Positions 9,552-17,418 of a stretch of DNA of 64,000 nucleotides are shown here, in pieces. The position numbers and the translations under genes are program-made. The notes under the pieces were generated by a model, which saw only the letters and a list, made by a program, of their open reading frames with translations, was not told where the DNA came from and did not search any database. The stretch covers positions 434,001-498,000 of the forward strand of contig JADKHX010000003.1 in NCBI GenBank assembly GCA_016721505.1. Direction: 5' to 3'. Every line of letters begins with the position of its first letter. The first letter of the stretch is position 1. This DNA is from Rhodocyclaceae bacterium. Lineage in GTDB: Bacteria; Pseudomonadota; Gammaproteobacteria; Burkholderiales; Rhodocyclaceae.

Positions 9552-10568
9552 TTAACCCAAAAAGCTGCGCCCAAACTTCCAGAACAGCGCCGCAATCAAA
9601 CCCGATGCGGGGATGGTCAATATCCACGCGACGACCAGATTCATGGTGATGCCCCAGCGCACGGCCTTTACGTCTTGGGCCGCGCCGACGCCGACAATCG
9701 CACCAGTGATGGTATGCGTGGTTGATACAGGAATGCCACCCAGCGTGGCGAGGCCAAGACTGATTGCACCGCCCATTGACGCGCACGAGCCGCTCACTGA
9801 AGTCAGCTTGGTGATCTTGGTACCCATGGTTTTTACGATGCGCCAGCCACCCAAATACGTGCCCCAGGCAATCGCAAAATAACAGGAATAAATCACCCAG
9901 TTGGGCAATGTTGAAACATCTGTAGTGGAGGCACCGGCACTGATCAGTAACAGCCAAATAATGCCGATGGTTTTTTGCGCATCGTTGCCGCCATGACCGA
10001 GGCTATAGGCTGCCGCCGCGACCAGTTGCGCTTGTTGGAACCATCGCCCAGCCTGATACGGCGACTGATTGCGGAACACCCACGCGGCCAACACCATCAG
10101 CATCCCACCTAGCAGAAATCCTACTAGCGGCGAGATTATGATGAAGACCAAAATTTTGCCAAAACCGCTCCAGATAATTGGCGCGATGCCACCTGCTTTG
10201 GCCAACGTCGCACCGACCAAACCGCCAATCAGCGCGTGGGACGAGGACGAGGGAATGCCATAAAACCAAGTAATAATATTCCACGCCAAGGCACCGCATA
10301 GTGCGCCAAAAATCACATAGTGATCAACGAAACTGGGGTCAACCGTGCCCTTGCCGATGGTCGCAGCGACTTTAAGTTGAAACACCCAGAGCGCGGCAAA
10401 ATTAAAAAACGCGGCGAAGATAACCGCTTGCTTTGGGGTTAGTGCGCCGGTGGCAACGATGGTCGAAATCGAATTCGCACCATCATGAAACCCATTCATG
10501 AAGTCGAACGCCAAGGCAATCAAAATCAGTAGCGCGAGAACCCAAACGCTGATTGTTAAACCTTCCAT
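9552..10568 (-). CDS. Low-affinity inorganic phosphate transporter, PiT family
   Basis: Proton- or metal-phosphate-coupled phosphate uptake through the inner membrane. 338 residues, about 10 hydrophobic segments. Both halves of the PiT signature are present: FMNGFHDGANSISTIV near the N-terminus and GIPVSTTHTITGAIVGVG near the C-terminus, plus a central GHGGNDAQKTIGII. The DUF47 gene lies 12 bp upstream, the usual partner order. It is shorter than E. coli PitA (about 500) but normal for the shorter bacterial class. Confidence 0.95.
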   Translation of the reverse strand: MEGLTISVWVLALLILIALAFDFMNGFHDGANSISTIVATGALTPKQAVIFAAFFNFAALWVFQLKVAATIGKGTVDPSFVDHYVIFGALCGALAWNIITWFYGIPSSSSHALIGGLVGATLAKAGGIAPIIWSGFGKILVFIIISPLVGFLLGGMLMVLAAWVFRNQSPYQAGRWFQQAQLVAAAAYSLGHGGNDAQKTIGIIWLLLISAGASTTDVSTLPNWVIYSCYFAIAWGTYLGGWRIVKTMGTKITKLTSVSGSCASMGGAISLGLATLGGIPVSTTHTITGAIVGVGAAQDVKAVRWGITMNLVVAWILTIPASGLIAALFWKFGRSFLG

Positions 10569-10580
10569 CGCGCTGGTCCT

Positions 10581-11219
10581 TTAGGAATTGTCGATCAGAA
10601 TTTCTTCTATCGTTTTGGCTGCTTCTTCGCAGTGATCAATCACCGCTTCTTGCAGCACATAAAATTCCTTGAGCTTCATCGCCGCCCACACATCACCACC
10701 ATCGCGAAACAGTTTGGTAATGGCCTTCTTCAATACTTTGTCGGCCTTGGTTTCAATCTGGTCGATTGCTTTGCACAAATCGATGGTTTCTTGGCTACGC
10801 GTTTTGTCTGCCAATGCAATCACCGCGCGGTTCAAGCGCATGCAAGCATCGGCACCAAGCGAAGCCATTTCGCGCGCTTCACTGGTTGAATCGGTAATGT
10901 TGTACATGCCTACCGCATTCGCCACATCTTGTAAGGTGTCGAGCACTTCATCAAGATCGAGGGTCAGTGTGTGAATCTGATCGCGGTTAATCGGTGTAGT
11001 GAAAGACTTATGCAATAAGGTGATAAGGTCTGCTTTGATTTTGTCGGCGCTCTGTTCGTTCAGGTTCACTTCCTTAACCAGCGTCTCAACTTCATCACTA
11101 TTACCACCCAGCGCATTAACCAAGCGCAAAGTTGCATTCGCACCAGCGACGACACGATCCGAATGTGCGGCTAGCAAGTCATAAAATTCGCGACGTTGTG
11201 GCATTAGGTTGCTAAACAC
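10581..11219 (-). CDS. DUF47 (PhoU-like) phosphate transport regulator
   Basis: Coiled-coil, PhoU-related cytoplasmic protein that normally accompanies Pit transporters and is thought to control their activity. I place the start at the GTG at 11217-11219, because GGGAGAG lies just upstream and the family begins MFSNLMPQRREFYDLL, matching VFSNLMPQRREFY here. A longer in-frame start at 11285 would read through a repeat copy and is unlikely. The product is 212 residues, normal for the family. It is followed by the Pit gene after 12 bp. Confidence 0.92.
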   Translation of the reverse strand: MFSNLMPQRREFYDLLAAHSDRVVAGANATLRLVNALGGNSDEVETLVKEVNLNEQSADKIKADLITLLHKSFTTPINRDQIHTLTLDLDEVLDTLQDVANAVGMYNITDSTSEAREMASLGADACMRLNRAVIALADKTRSQETIDLCKAIDQIETKADKVLKKAITKLFRDGGDVWAAMKLKEFYVLQEAVIDHCEEAAKTIEEILIDNS

Positions 11220-11245
11220 AGGACTCTCCCGATTAAATTTTTGTC

Positions 11246-11293
11246 TTTGGTGCTGGTGATGGAATGGCCCGTTCACCGGCCACACGCCGTTAA
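11246..11293 (+). repeat. Dispersed repeat, copy 5, with palindromic insert
   Basis: Left module TTGGTGCTGG and right module CACACGCCGTTA are separated by an extra segment containing TGGCCCGTTCACCGGCCA, a near palindrome. The copy at 55051-55095 has the same insert. It lies between the DUF47 gene and yggX. Confidence 0.85.
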
Positions 11294-11300
11294 TATTCGA

Positions 11301-11573
11301 TCAAACAGAAGGCGGAACGTAGCCTTGCGCTTGATCTGCGCCGCCGCCAAAAAAGTGCTTGGTGACTTGCTCCAACAAATATTTGCGATGTGCTGGGTCT
11401 GCCAGACTCAAGCGATTTTCGTTGATCAACATGGTTTGTTGTTTGATCCACAGTGCCCATGCTTCCTTCGAGACATTCTCGTACAAACGTTTACCCATTT
11501 CACCCGGCATCGGCGGGAAGTCGAGACCTTCGGCTTCGACCCCGAGTTTGATGCAATTGACCATTCGTGCCAT
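11301..11573 (-). CDS. yggX: Probable Fe(2+)-trafficking protein YggX
   Basis: Small cytoplasmic protein implicated in iron handling and protection of Fe-S clusters from oxidation. 90 residues from the ATG at 11571-11573 (MARMVNCIKLG), the family's normal start and length; an upstream TTG is ignored. The conserved N-terminal Cys7 and the segments LYENVSKEAWALW and KYLLEQ typical of YggX are present. Confidence 0.97.
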   Translation of the reverse strand: MARMVNCIKLGVEAEGLDFPPMPGEMGKRLYENVSKEAWALWIKQQTMLINENRLSLADPAHRKYLLEQVTKHFFGGGADQAQGYVPPSV

Positions 11574-11622
11574 GACTTTTCCCTGCGACAAAATTAAACC
11601 GAGATTCTAGCTTGTGCGAGTA

Positions 11623-12963
11623 TCAAAGCTCCTGCACAAACACTTTTGACCGCCGTTGATAGTTATAAAGTTCGCGACGCTTGGCCGGGAGTTGATCAAT
11701 AGTGGCTTCGGTAAATCCGCGCTCGATAAACCAGTGTGCAGTGCGCGTGGTGAGTACGAACAAGAGCTTAATTTTTTTCTTTTTGGCTTTGACTTCAATG
11801 TAGCGACGCAATTGATCGCCATAGCCGCTGCGTCGAAAATCCGGCATCACTGCAAGGCAAGCTAGCTCGGCTGCGTGTTCACGTCCAAATGGATATAAAG
11901 CCGCACAGCCGACCACAATGCCGTCATGTTCGAGTACCGAAAACCGCGTGATTTCCATTTCCAGTTTTTCGCGATTGCGTTTAACCAGCGTGCCGTCGGC
12001 TTCCAGCGGTTCTATTAGTTTGAGTACCGCACCGACATCATCGGCTGTCGCGTCGCGCAATTTAGCCAGTGGCTCTTGCGTCATTACCGTACCCACGCCA
12101 TCGCGGGTAAAAAATTCCATTAACATCGCGCCGTCGGCTTTGCGATCCAAAAAATGCACCCGCCCGACGCCCTTGCGGCAAGCGCGCACACCACTGGGCA
12201 AAACTCGTTCGATGTCGTCCGCTTGCGCGACCTTTTTGTCGATTAAATGTTGCGCTTCATCGACGGTCAAAGCATCGACCGCGATGCCACGTCGGTCGAC
12301 CAAACCCGGTGCATCGGACAAATAAATCAGCTTGTCGGCCTGAATTGCTACTGCTACTGCTTCGGCTACTTCTTCCCACGCCAGATTAAAAATCTCACCG
12401 GTGGGTGATGCCCCAATCGGCGTAATTAACACCACGTTTTCTTGTGCCAAGTCGGCCAAAATTTCTTCGGCGATTACTTTACGCACCGCGCCGGTGTATT
12501 GAAAATCGATTCCATCCACCACACCGACAGGCCGCGCAGTGATGAAATTTCCTCCGGTGACGCGCAAAAACGCACCAGCTAATGGCGTGTTGGGCAAGCC
12601 CTGTGATAGTAGCGCTTGTATCTCGAAATGCGAAACACCCATTGCGCGCTTTACGCATTCAAGCGTCTCGGCATCGGTTATGCGCAAGCCATTGTGAAAG
12701 CGCGGTTCCAGACCACGTGCGTGCATCTCCGCATCAATCTGCGGCCGTGCGCCACAGACCAACACCAAGCGGATGCCAATCGCATCAAGCAATGCGATGT
12801 CGTGAATCAGCGCCTGTGCTACACCTTCCGAGAGTACTTCGCCGCCAAACGCGATAACAAAACTGCGACCGCGAAAAGCATGAATATACGGCGCCGCTTG
12901 GCGTATCCATGCGACCGGACGTTCATCAGCTTGTGGGGCGGTGGTGCGTGTTTCTATGGTCAT
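11623..12963 (-). CDS. argA: N-acetylglutamate synthase (amino-acid N-acetyltransferase)
   Basis: First step of arginine synthesis, acetyl-CoA plus glutamate. 446 residues: an amino-acid-kinase-like domain (about 20-290, beginning AAPYIHAFRGRSFVIAFGG) that usually binds the arginine feedback inhibitor, then a GNAT domain (about 305-446) with the acetyl-CoA loop FRRSGYGDQLRRYIE. It starts inside the stop of the polyphosphate kinase gene (4-bp overlap), so the two are co-transcribed. Confidence 0.97.
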   Translation of the reverse strand: MTIETRTTAPQADERPVAWIRQAAPYIHAFRGRSFVIAFGGEVLSEGVAQALIHDIALLDAIGIRLVLVCGARPQIDAEMHARGLEPRFHNGLRITDAETLECVKRAMGVSHFEIQALLSQGLPNTPLAGAFLRVTGGNFITARPVGVVDGIDFQYTGAVRKVIAEEILADLAQENVVLITPIGASPTGEIFNLAWEEVAEAVAVAIQADKLIYLSDAPGLVDRRGIAVDALTVDEAQHLIDKKVAQADDIERVLPSGVRACRKGVGRVHFLDRKADGAMLMEFFTRDGVGTVMTQEPLAKLRDATADDVGAVLKLIEPLEADGTLVKRNREKLEMEITRFSVLEHDGIVVGCAALYPFGREHAAELACLAVMPDFRRSGYGDQLRRYIEVKAKKKKIKLLFVLTTRTAHWFIERGFTEATIDQLPAKRRELYNYQRRSKVFVQEL

Positions 12964-14495
12964 TTCTTTCCTTCAGGTTTCTTTTTTTTCGTCGATTTCT
13001 TGTCAGTTTCTGTAGCTTTAGCAAACTCAGCTTCGATCCGTTCGCATAAGGTTCGCAGGACCTTAACTCGCGCAAACTCTTTGTTGTTCGCCTCGACCAA
13101 CGTCCACGGTGCTTCACCGGTACTGGTGCGGTCAACCATATCGCAAACGGCGCGATGATAGTCGTTCCATTTGTCTCGATTGCGCCAATCTTCAGCCGTA
13201 ATCTTGAATTGCTTGAAGGCAATTTGCTCACGTTCCTTAAAGCGCTTCAACTGCTCGTCAGCCGATATTTGCAGCCAGAATTTGACCACGATAGCGCCTG
13301 AATCTGCCAATTCATGCTCAAAATCATTTATCTCGGAATAGGCACGCAGCCAGTCGGATTGTGAGCAAAAACCTTCAACCCGTTCGACCAGCACCCGACC
13401 ATACCAAGAGCGATCAAACATAGTGATGCGGCCGATACGCGGCATGTGCCGCCAAAAGCGCCACAAATACGGCTGCGCGCGCTCTTCTTCGGTCGGTGCG
13501 GCAATTGGCACAATCTGATATTGCCGCGCATCGAGCGCCGCACTAACGCGACGTATAGCACCACCCTTGCCGGCGGCGTCGGCTCCTTCAAACACACAGA
13601 CCACCGAGCGCTGCTTGAAGCGTGGATCACGAACTAACTCGGACAGCCGACCTTGCCATTTGGCTAACTCGCGTAAAAAAGTCGGCTTGGTCATCACCTG
13701 ATCGAGCTTGAGTTCGGTCAGCAAATCACGCCCATCAATATTCGCTGGTGGCGGTGGCGCAACCGGTACATCGGACGGCTCCGGTGTCGCGAGGCGGCGC
13801 GTAATGCTATCGAGCAGAATTTTCCCAACGCTGAGCGAACGAAAGCGGTCGTCGCTGCCTTCAACCACAATCCACGGTGCCCACGGCGTATTGGTCATGC
13901 GCAAAATATGCCCGGCGACATCCTGCAAATCATCGTAAGTTTTGAGCCGATTCCAATTCCATTTGGTCACTCGCCATGCCGTGCGTGGGTCCTTTTCCAA
14001 GGCCTTTAGTCGCTCGCGCTGGCCGTCCTTGGTCAGGTGAAACCAGAACTTCAATACCAGCGCACCTTCACTGGCCAGCATGGCTTCGAAGCGGTTGATT
14101 TGATCGATACGCGCGTCGAGTCCCGCCTCACTCAAGCTGTTTTGCAGACGTTGCCGTATCGGATCGGAATACCAAGAGCCGGCAAAAATTCCCACCCGAC
14201 CTTTGGGCGGCAATGCCCGCCAATAACGCCACATGCGCGGCCTGTCGCGCTCTTCATCGCTGGGTTCTGAAAACGCCAAGGTCGAGATAAAACGCGGATC
14301 CATCCATTCGTACAGGACGTTAATCGTCTCGCCCTTTCCGGCACCATCTTGGCCACTGACCAAAACGATGACCGGAATCTTTCCATTCTCTTTCAGTTCA
14401 TATTGCGCCGCCTGCAACGCCGCGCGCAGCGCAGGGACTTCCTGCTTGAAAGTTTTTTTGTCGATACGATGATCAAGTTCAGCCGATTCAAACAT
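12960..14495 (-). CDS. pap: Polyphosphate:AMP phosphotransferase (two-domain PPK2 family)
   Basis: Uses polyphosphate to phosphorylate AMP to ADP. 511 residues with two tandem PPK2 domains, each with a Walker A loop: GQDGAGKGE (about residues 48-56) and EGADAAGKGG (about residue 310). The two-domain layout is that of PPK2 class II (Pap). I start at the ATG 14493-14495, because GGGGAGA lies in the correct place upstream; this ATG overlaps the rsmE stop (TAATG). The C-terminus is very lysine-rich (KKSTKKKKPEGKK). Together with phoU and the Pit pair it gives a local cluster of phosphate genes. Confidence 0.93.
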   Translation of the reverse strand: MFESAELDHRIDKKTFKQEVPALRAALQAAQYELKENGKIPVIVLVSGQDGAGKGETINVLYEWMDPRFISTLAFSEPSDEERDRPRMWRYWRALPPKGRVGIFAGSWYSDPIRQRLQNSLSEAGLDARIDQINRFEAMLASEGALVLKFWFHLTKDGQRERLKALEKDPRTAWRVTKWNWNRLKTYDDLQDVAGHILRMTNTPWAPWIVVEGSDDRFRSLSVGKILLDSITRRLATPEPSDVPVAPPPPANIDGRDLLTELKLDQVMTKPTFLRELAKWQGRLSELVRDPRFKQRSVVCVFEGADAAGKGGAIRRVSAALDARQYQIVPIAAPTEEERAQPYLWRFWRHMPRIGRITMFDRSWYGRVLVERVEGFCSQSDWLRAYSEINDFEHELADSGAIVVKFWLQISADEQLKRFKEREQIAFKQFKITAEDWRNRDKWNDYHRAVCDMVDRTSTGEAPWTLVEANNKEFARVKVLRTLCERIEAEFAKATETDKKSTKKKKPEGKK

Positions 14496-15235
14496 TACAA
14501 ATCTCCCCAAAGTGCCATGATGGCAGCGAGCGCGGCAGGGCCAGCGGTCTCAGTGCGCAGCACGCGTGGGCCAAGATTCAAAGCCTGAAAACCGGCGAAC
14601 TGTGCAGCTTTTATTTCACCTTCCTCGAAACCACCTTCCGGGCCAATCAACAACGTCACTGGTTTGTCTGGTCGCGGTAAATCACGCAAGCGGAGACATT
14701 GCACTTCTGCGCTCGGCGCGAGACAGATCAAACGCAAATCATTGTGCGCGGTTGCTGCAGCGAGATATTGCGTTAGATCAAGAATCGGTGCCACTTCCGG
14801 CACGCGGTTGCGTCCGCTTTGTTCGCAAGCAGCGCTGGCAATATTGGCCCAGTGCGTTACGCGACGCTCCATACGCTCGCCAGAGAGGCGGATCACACTG
14901 CGCTTGGCGGCAACAGGCTGTATGCGCGCCACCCCCAGCTCGACGGCCTTTTGCACAACAAAATCCATCTTGTCAGCCGCCGCCAGACATTGCACCAGGT
15001 TCACCTGCACGTCCGGTTCGCGATTGATATCAAAATATTCACGCAACACCGCCCGCAAGCCTTTGCCAGCCGGTTGCAGGGTCGCCAGCCATTCGCCACC
15101 GCGACCATCGAACAGTAACGCCGTGTCACCAGCACCAACTCGCAAAACCTTGAGCGCGTGATGCGCCGCTTCCGTTGGCAGGTCAACGGTTGCGCCGGGC
15201 GCGAGCAAAAACGGAACGTGGAATCTGGGTATCAT
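14495..15235 (-). CDS. rsmE: 16S rRNA (uracil-1498-N3)-methyltransferase
   Basis: Methylates U1498 in the decoding centre of 16S rRNA with SAM. From the ATG at 15233-15235 (MIPRFHVPFLLAPG) the product has 246 residues, standard for RsmE; a start further upstream would run into the divergent gene at 15270. The SPOUT trefoil-knot motif LLIGPEGGFEEGEI and the C-terminal LGPRVLRTETA are intact. Near residue 34 the protein reads VLRVGAGDTALLF: the DNA matches the dispersed repeat, yet the family has the same length here, so it may be native (see findings). Confidence 0.96.
   Translation of the reverse strand: MIPRFHVPFLLAPGATVDLPTEAAHHALKVLRVGAGDTALLFDGRGGEWLATLQPAGKGLRAVLREYFDINREPDVQVNLVQCLAAADKMDFVVQKAVELGVARIQPVAAKRSVIRLSGERMERRVTHWANIASAACEQSGRNRVPEVAPILDLTQYLAAATAHNDLRLICLAPSAEVQCLRLRDLPRPDKPVTLLIGPEGGFEEGEIKAAQFAGFQALNLGPRVLRTETAGPAALAAIMALWGDL
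15116..15143 (-). repeat. Repeat-like match inside rsmE
   Basis: TAACGCCGTGTCACC then AGCACCAACTCGC on the plus strand, one or two bases off the family consensus, coding for RVGAGDTALL in rsmE. Unlike the other intragenic copies it adds no extra residues relative to the family as I know it. Confidence 0.55.
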
Positions 15236-15269
15236 TTCCGCATTATCACCAATCCTGTGGAATGCTCCC

Positions 15270-15827
15270 ATGGTCAGTTTGCCAACGCCAGTTTGTGATT
15301 TCGGTCTAGCTGCACCGGATTTTGATTTGCCCGGTGTCGACGGCAAGCATCACACCTTGGCAAACAGTCGCGGGCCAAACGGATTACTGGTGATGTTTAT
15401 CTGCAATCATTGCCCCTATGTCAAAGCCATCATTCATCGGCTGATTACGGACACCAAAGACTTGAAAGCACTGGGCGTAGGCAGTATCGCCATCATGAGC
15501 AATGACACAGTGACTTATCCCGAAGACGGGTGGCAGCACATGGTCGCGTGGTCACGCGAACTGGATTTTGGTTTTCCCTATGTATTGGATCAAACTCAAT
15601 CTGTCGCCCGCGCCTACGGTGCCGTTTGCACACCGGATTTCTTTGGCTACAACGCCAACTTGGAATTGAATTACCGAGGCCGCCTAGATGCCTCGCGCGT
15701 GCAACCAGCACCGGACGACGCTCGACGCGATTTATTTTTGGCGATGAAACAAATCGCGCTCTACGGCGATGGCCCACAAGAACAAATTGCCAGCGTCGGT
15801 TGCTCGATAAAATGGCGCACTGCCTAA
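15270..15827 (+). CDS. Thioredoxin-fold (AhpC/TSA-redoxin family) protein
   Basis: 185 residues with a redoxin fold: APDFDLPGVDGKHHTL at the N-terminus, then FICNHCPYVKAI with a CxxC pair (Cys45, Cys48), and a long C-terminal half. This architecture belongs to the 'thioredoxin family protein' group related to resA/AhpC and probably acts in cytoplasmic thiol redox; no signal peptide is seen. It is divergent from rsmE, with about 35 bp between their starts, and precedes asnS by 24 bp. The substrate is unknown. Confidence 0.85.
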   Translation: MVSLPTPVCDFGLAAPDFDLPGVDGKHHTLANSRGPNGLLVMFICNHCPYVKAIIHRLITDTKDLKALGVGSIAIMSNDTVTYPEDGWQHMVAWSRELDFGFPYVLDQTQSVARAYGAVCTPDFFGYNANLELNYRGRLDASRVQPAPDDARRDLFLAMKQIALYGDGPQEQIASVGCSIKWRTA

Positions 15828-15851
15828 ACAATTTGCCTTCGGAGAATCACC

Positions 15852-17267
15852 ATGGTTTCCCACGTTTCCCAAACTCTCTCAATCGCCAAAGTTCTTAGCG
15901 GTAATGCGCCGGCAGGTTCCACCATCACCATTCAGGGCTGGGTGCGCACGCGGCGTGATTCCAAGGCCGGCATCTCTTTCGTCAATGTCTCCGACGGCTC
16001 ATGCTTTCAGCCGCTGCAAGTGGTCGCGCCAGAATCGTTGGCCAACTACAACGAGGAAGTTTTGCACCTCACCGCCGGTTGTGCGGTCGAAGCCACCGGC
16101 ACTATCGTTGCCTCGCAAGCCAAGGGCCAGGCCTTTGAATTGCAGGCCACCTACATCCGTGTGCTGGGCTGGGTCGACGACCCCGATTCCTATCCGATAC
16201 AACCCAAAGCGCATACCCTGGAATTTCTTCGCGAAGTCGCCCACCTGCGCGCGCGCACCAACGTCATCGCTGCCACTACACGCGTGCGCCACACCATCGC
16301 GCAAGCCATCCACCGCTTCTTCGACAGCCGCGAATTCGTCTGGGTCAACACGCCCATCATCACCACCTCGGATGCCGAAGGCGCGGGCGAAATGTTTCGT
16401 GTGTCCACGCTGGATATGAATAATTTGCCGCGCGATGCAAGCGGAAAAATCGACTACGCACAGGATTTTTTCGGTCGTGAAACTTTCCTCACTGTGAGCG
16501 GTCAGCTCAATGTCGAAACCTATTGCATGGCGCTGTCCAAGGTCTATACCTTCGGCCCCACCTTCCGCGCCGAGAATTCCAACACCAGCCGTCACCTCGC
16601 CGAATTCTGGATGGTCGAACCGGAAATCGCCTTCGCCAATCTGGCCGACGACGCCAGCCTCGCTGAAGCCTTGTTGAAATTTATTTTCAAAGCCGTGCTG
16701 ACCGAGCGCCCCGACGACATGGCGTTTTTTGACGAGCGTATAGAGAAAGGGCTGATCGCCAAACTACAAGGCATCATCGACGCCGATTTCGTCCGCATGG
16801 ATTACACCGACGCGATACGCATACTCGAAACGGCCAGCAAGAAATTCGACTATCCGGTCAAGTGGGGCATAGATTTGCAATCCGAACACGAGCGTTTCAT
16901 CTGTGAGGAATATGCAAAAATGCCGGTCGTTTTGATGAACTACCCGAAAGAAATAAAAGCCTTCTACATGCGCATGAACGACGACGAAAAAACCGTCGCC
17001 GCAATGGATGTGCTGGCCCCCGGCATAGGTGAAATCATCGGCGGCAGCCAACGCGAAGAACGCTTAAGCGTGCTCGACGCGCGCATGACTCAAGGCGGCC
17101 TCGACAAAGAACATTACAGCTGGTACCGCGACCTGCGCCGCTACGGCACGGTTCCGCATGCAGGGTTCGGGCTGGGGTTTGAGCGGACTGTGGCTTACGT
17201 CACAGGACTGGGAAATGTGCGCGATGTGATTCCGTTCCCGAGGACGCCGGGGAACGCGCGGTATTGA
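15852..17267 (+). CDS. asnS: Asparaginyl-tRNA synthetase
   Basis: Charges tRNA-Asn. 471 residues: an N-terminal OB-fold anticodon-binding domain (about 1-110, GWVRTRRDSKAGISFVNV) and a class IIb catalytic core with motif 2 (FRAENSNTSRHLAEFWMVE) and motif 3 (GFGLGFERTVAYVTG). The ATG at 15852 follows CGGAGAATC. Length and motifs are normal. Confidence 0.98.
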   Translation: MVSHVSQTLSIAKVLSGNAPAGSTITIQGWVRTRRDSKAGISFVNVSDGSCFQPLQVVAPESLANYNEEVLHLTAGCAVEATGTIVASQAKGQAFELQATYIRVLGWVDDPDSYPIQPKAHTLEFLREVAHLRARTNVIAATTRVRHTIAQAIHRFFDSREFVWVNTPIITTSDAEGAGEMFRVSTLDMNNLPRDASGKIDYAQDFFGRETFLTVSGQLNVETYCMALSKVYTFGPTFRAENSNTSRHLAEFWMVEPEIAFANLADDASLAEALLKFIFKAVLTERPDDMAFFDERIEKGLIAKLQGIIDADFVRMDYTDAIRILETASKKFDYPVKWGIDLQSEHERFICEEYAKMPVVLMNYPKEIKAFYMRMNDDEKTVAAMDVLAPGIGEIIGGSQREERLSVLDARMTQGGLDKEHYSWYRDLRRYGTVPHAGFGLGFERTVAYVTGLGNVRDVIPFPRTPGNARY

Positions 17268-17294
17268 TGGTGTGTCGCCGGCATCGACTAGTGA
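17268..17294 (-). repeat. Degenerate short-repeat copy after asnS
   Basis: GGTGTGTCGCCGGCATCGAC then TAGTGAA aligns with the reverse-orientation consensus (GGCGTGTCACC, AGCACCAACTGG) with about six mismatches. Likely an old, decayed copy. Confidence 0.4.
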
Positions 17295-17418
17295 ACAAGC
17301 TGTTTGATTCGTAGTGTTTTTGGAATTTAAGAAGTTCAACACGGCGGTGTAACTTCAGCATTATTCGCTGTCGACCCCGCGCCTGCCTCATCGTATTCCG
17401 ACCGACCAGTGCTGCGCG

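Noticed and set aside
17268..17418. tRNA gene after asnS
   Set aside because: No cloverleaf or CCA-like pattern could be folded; only a degenerate repeat copy is seen.
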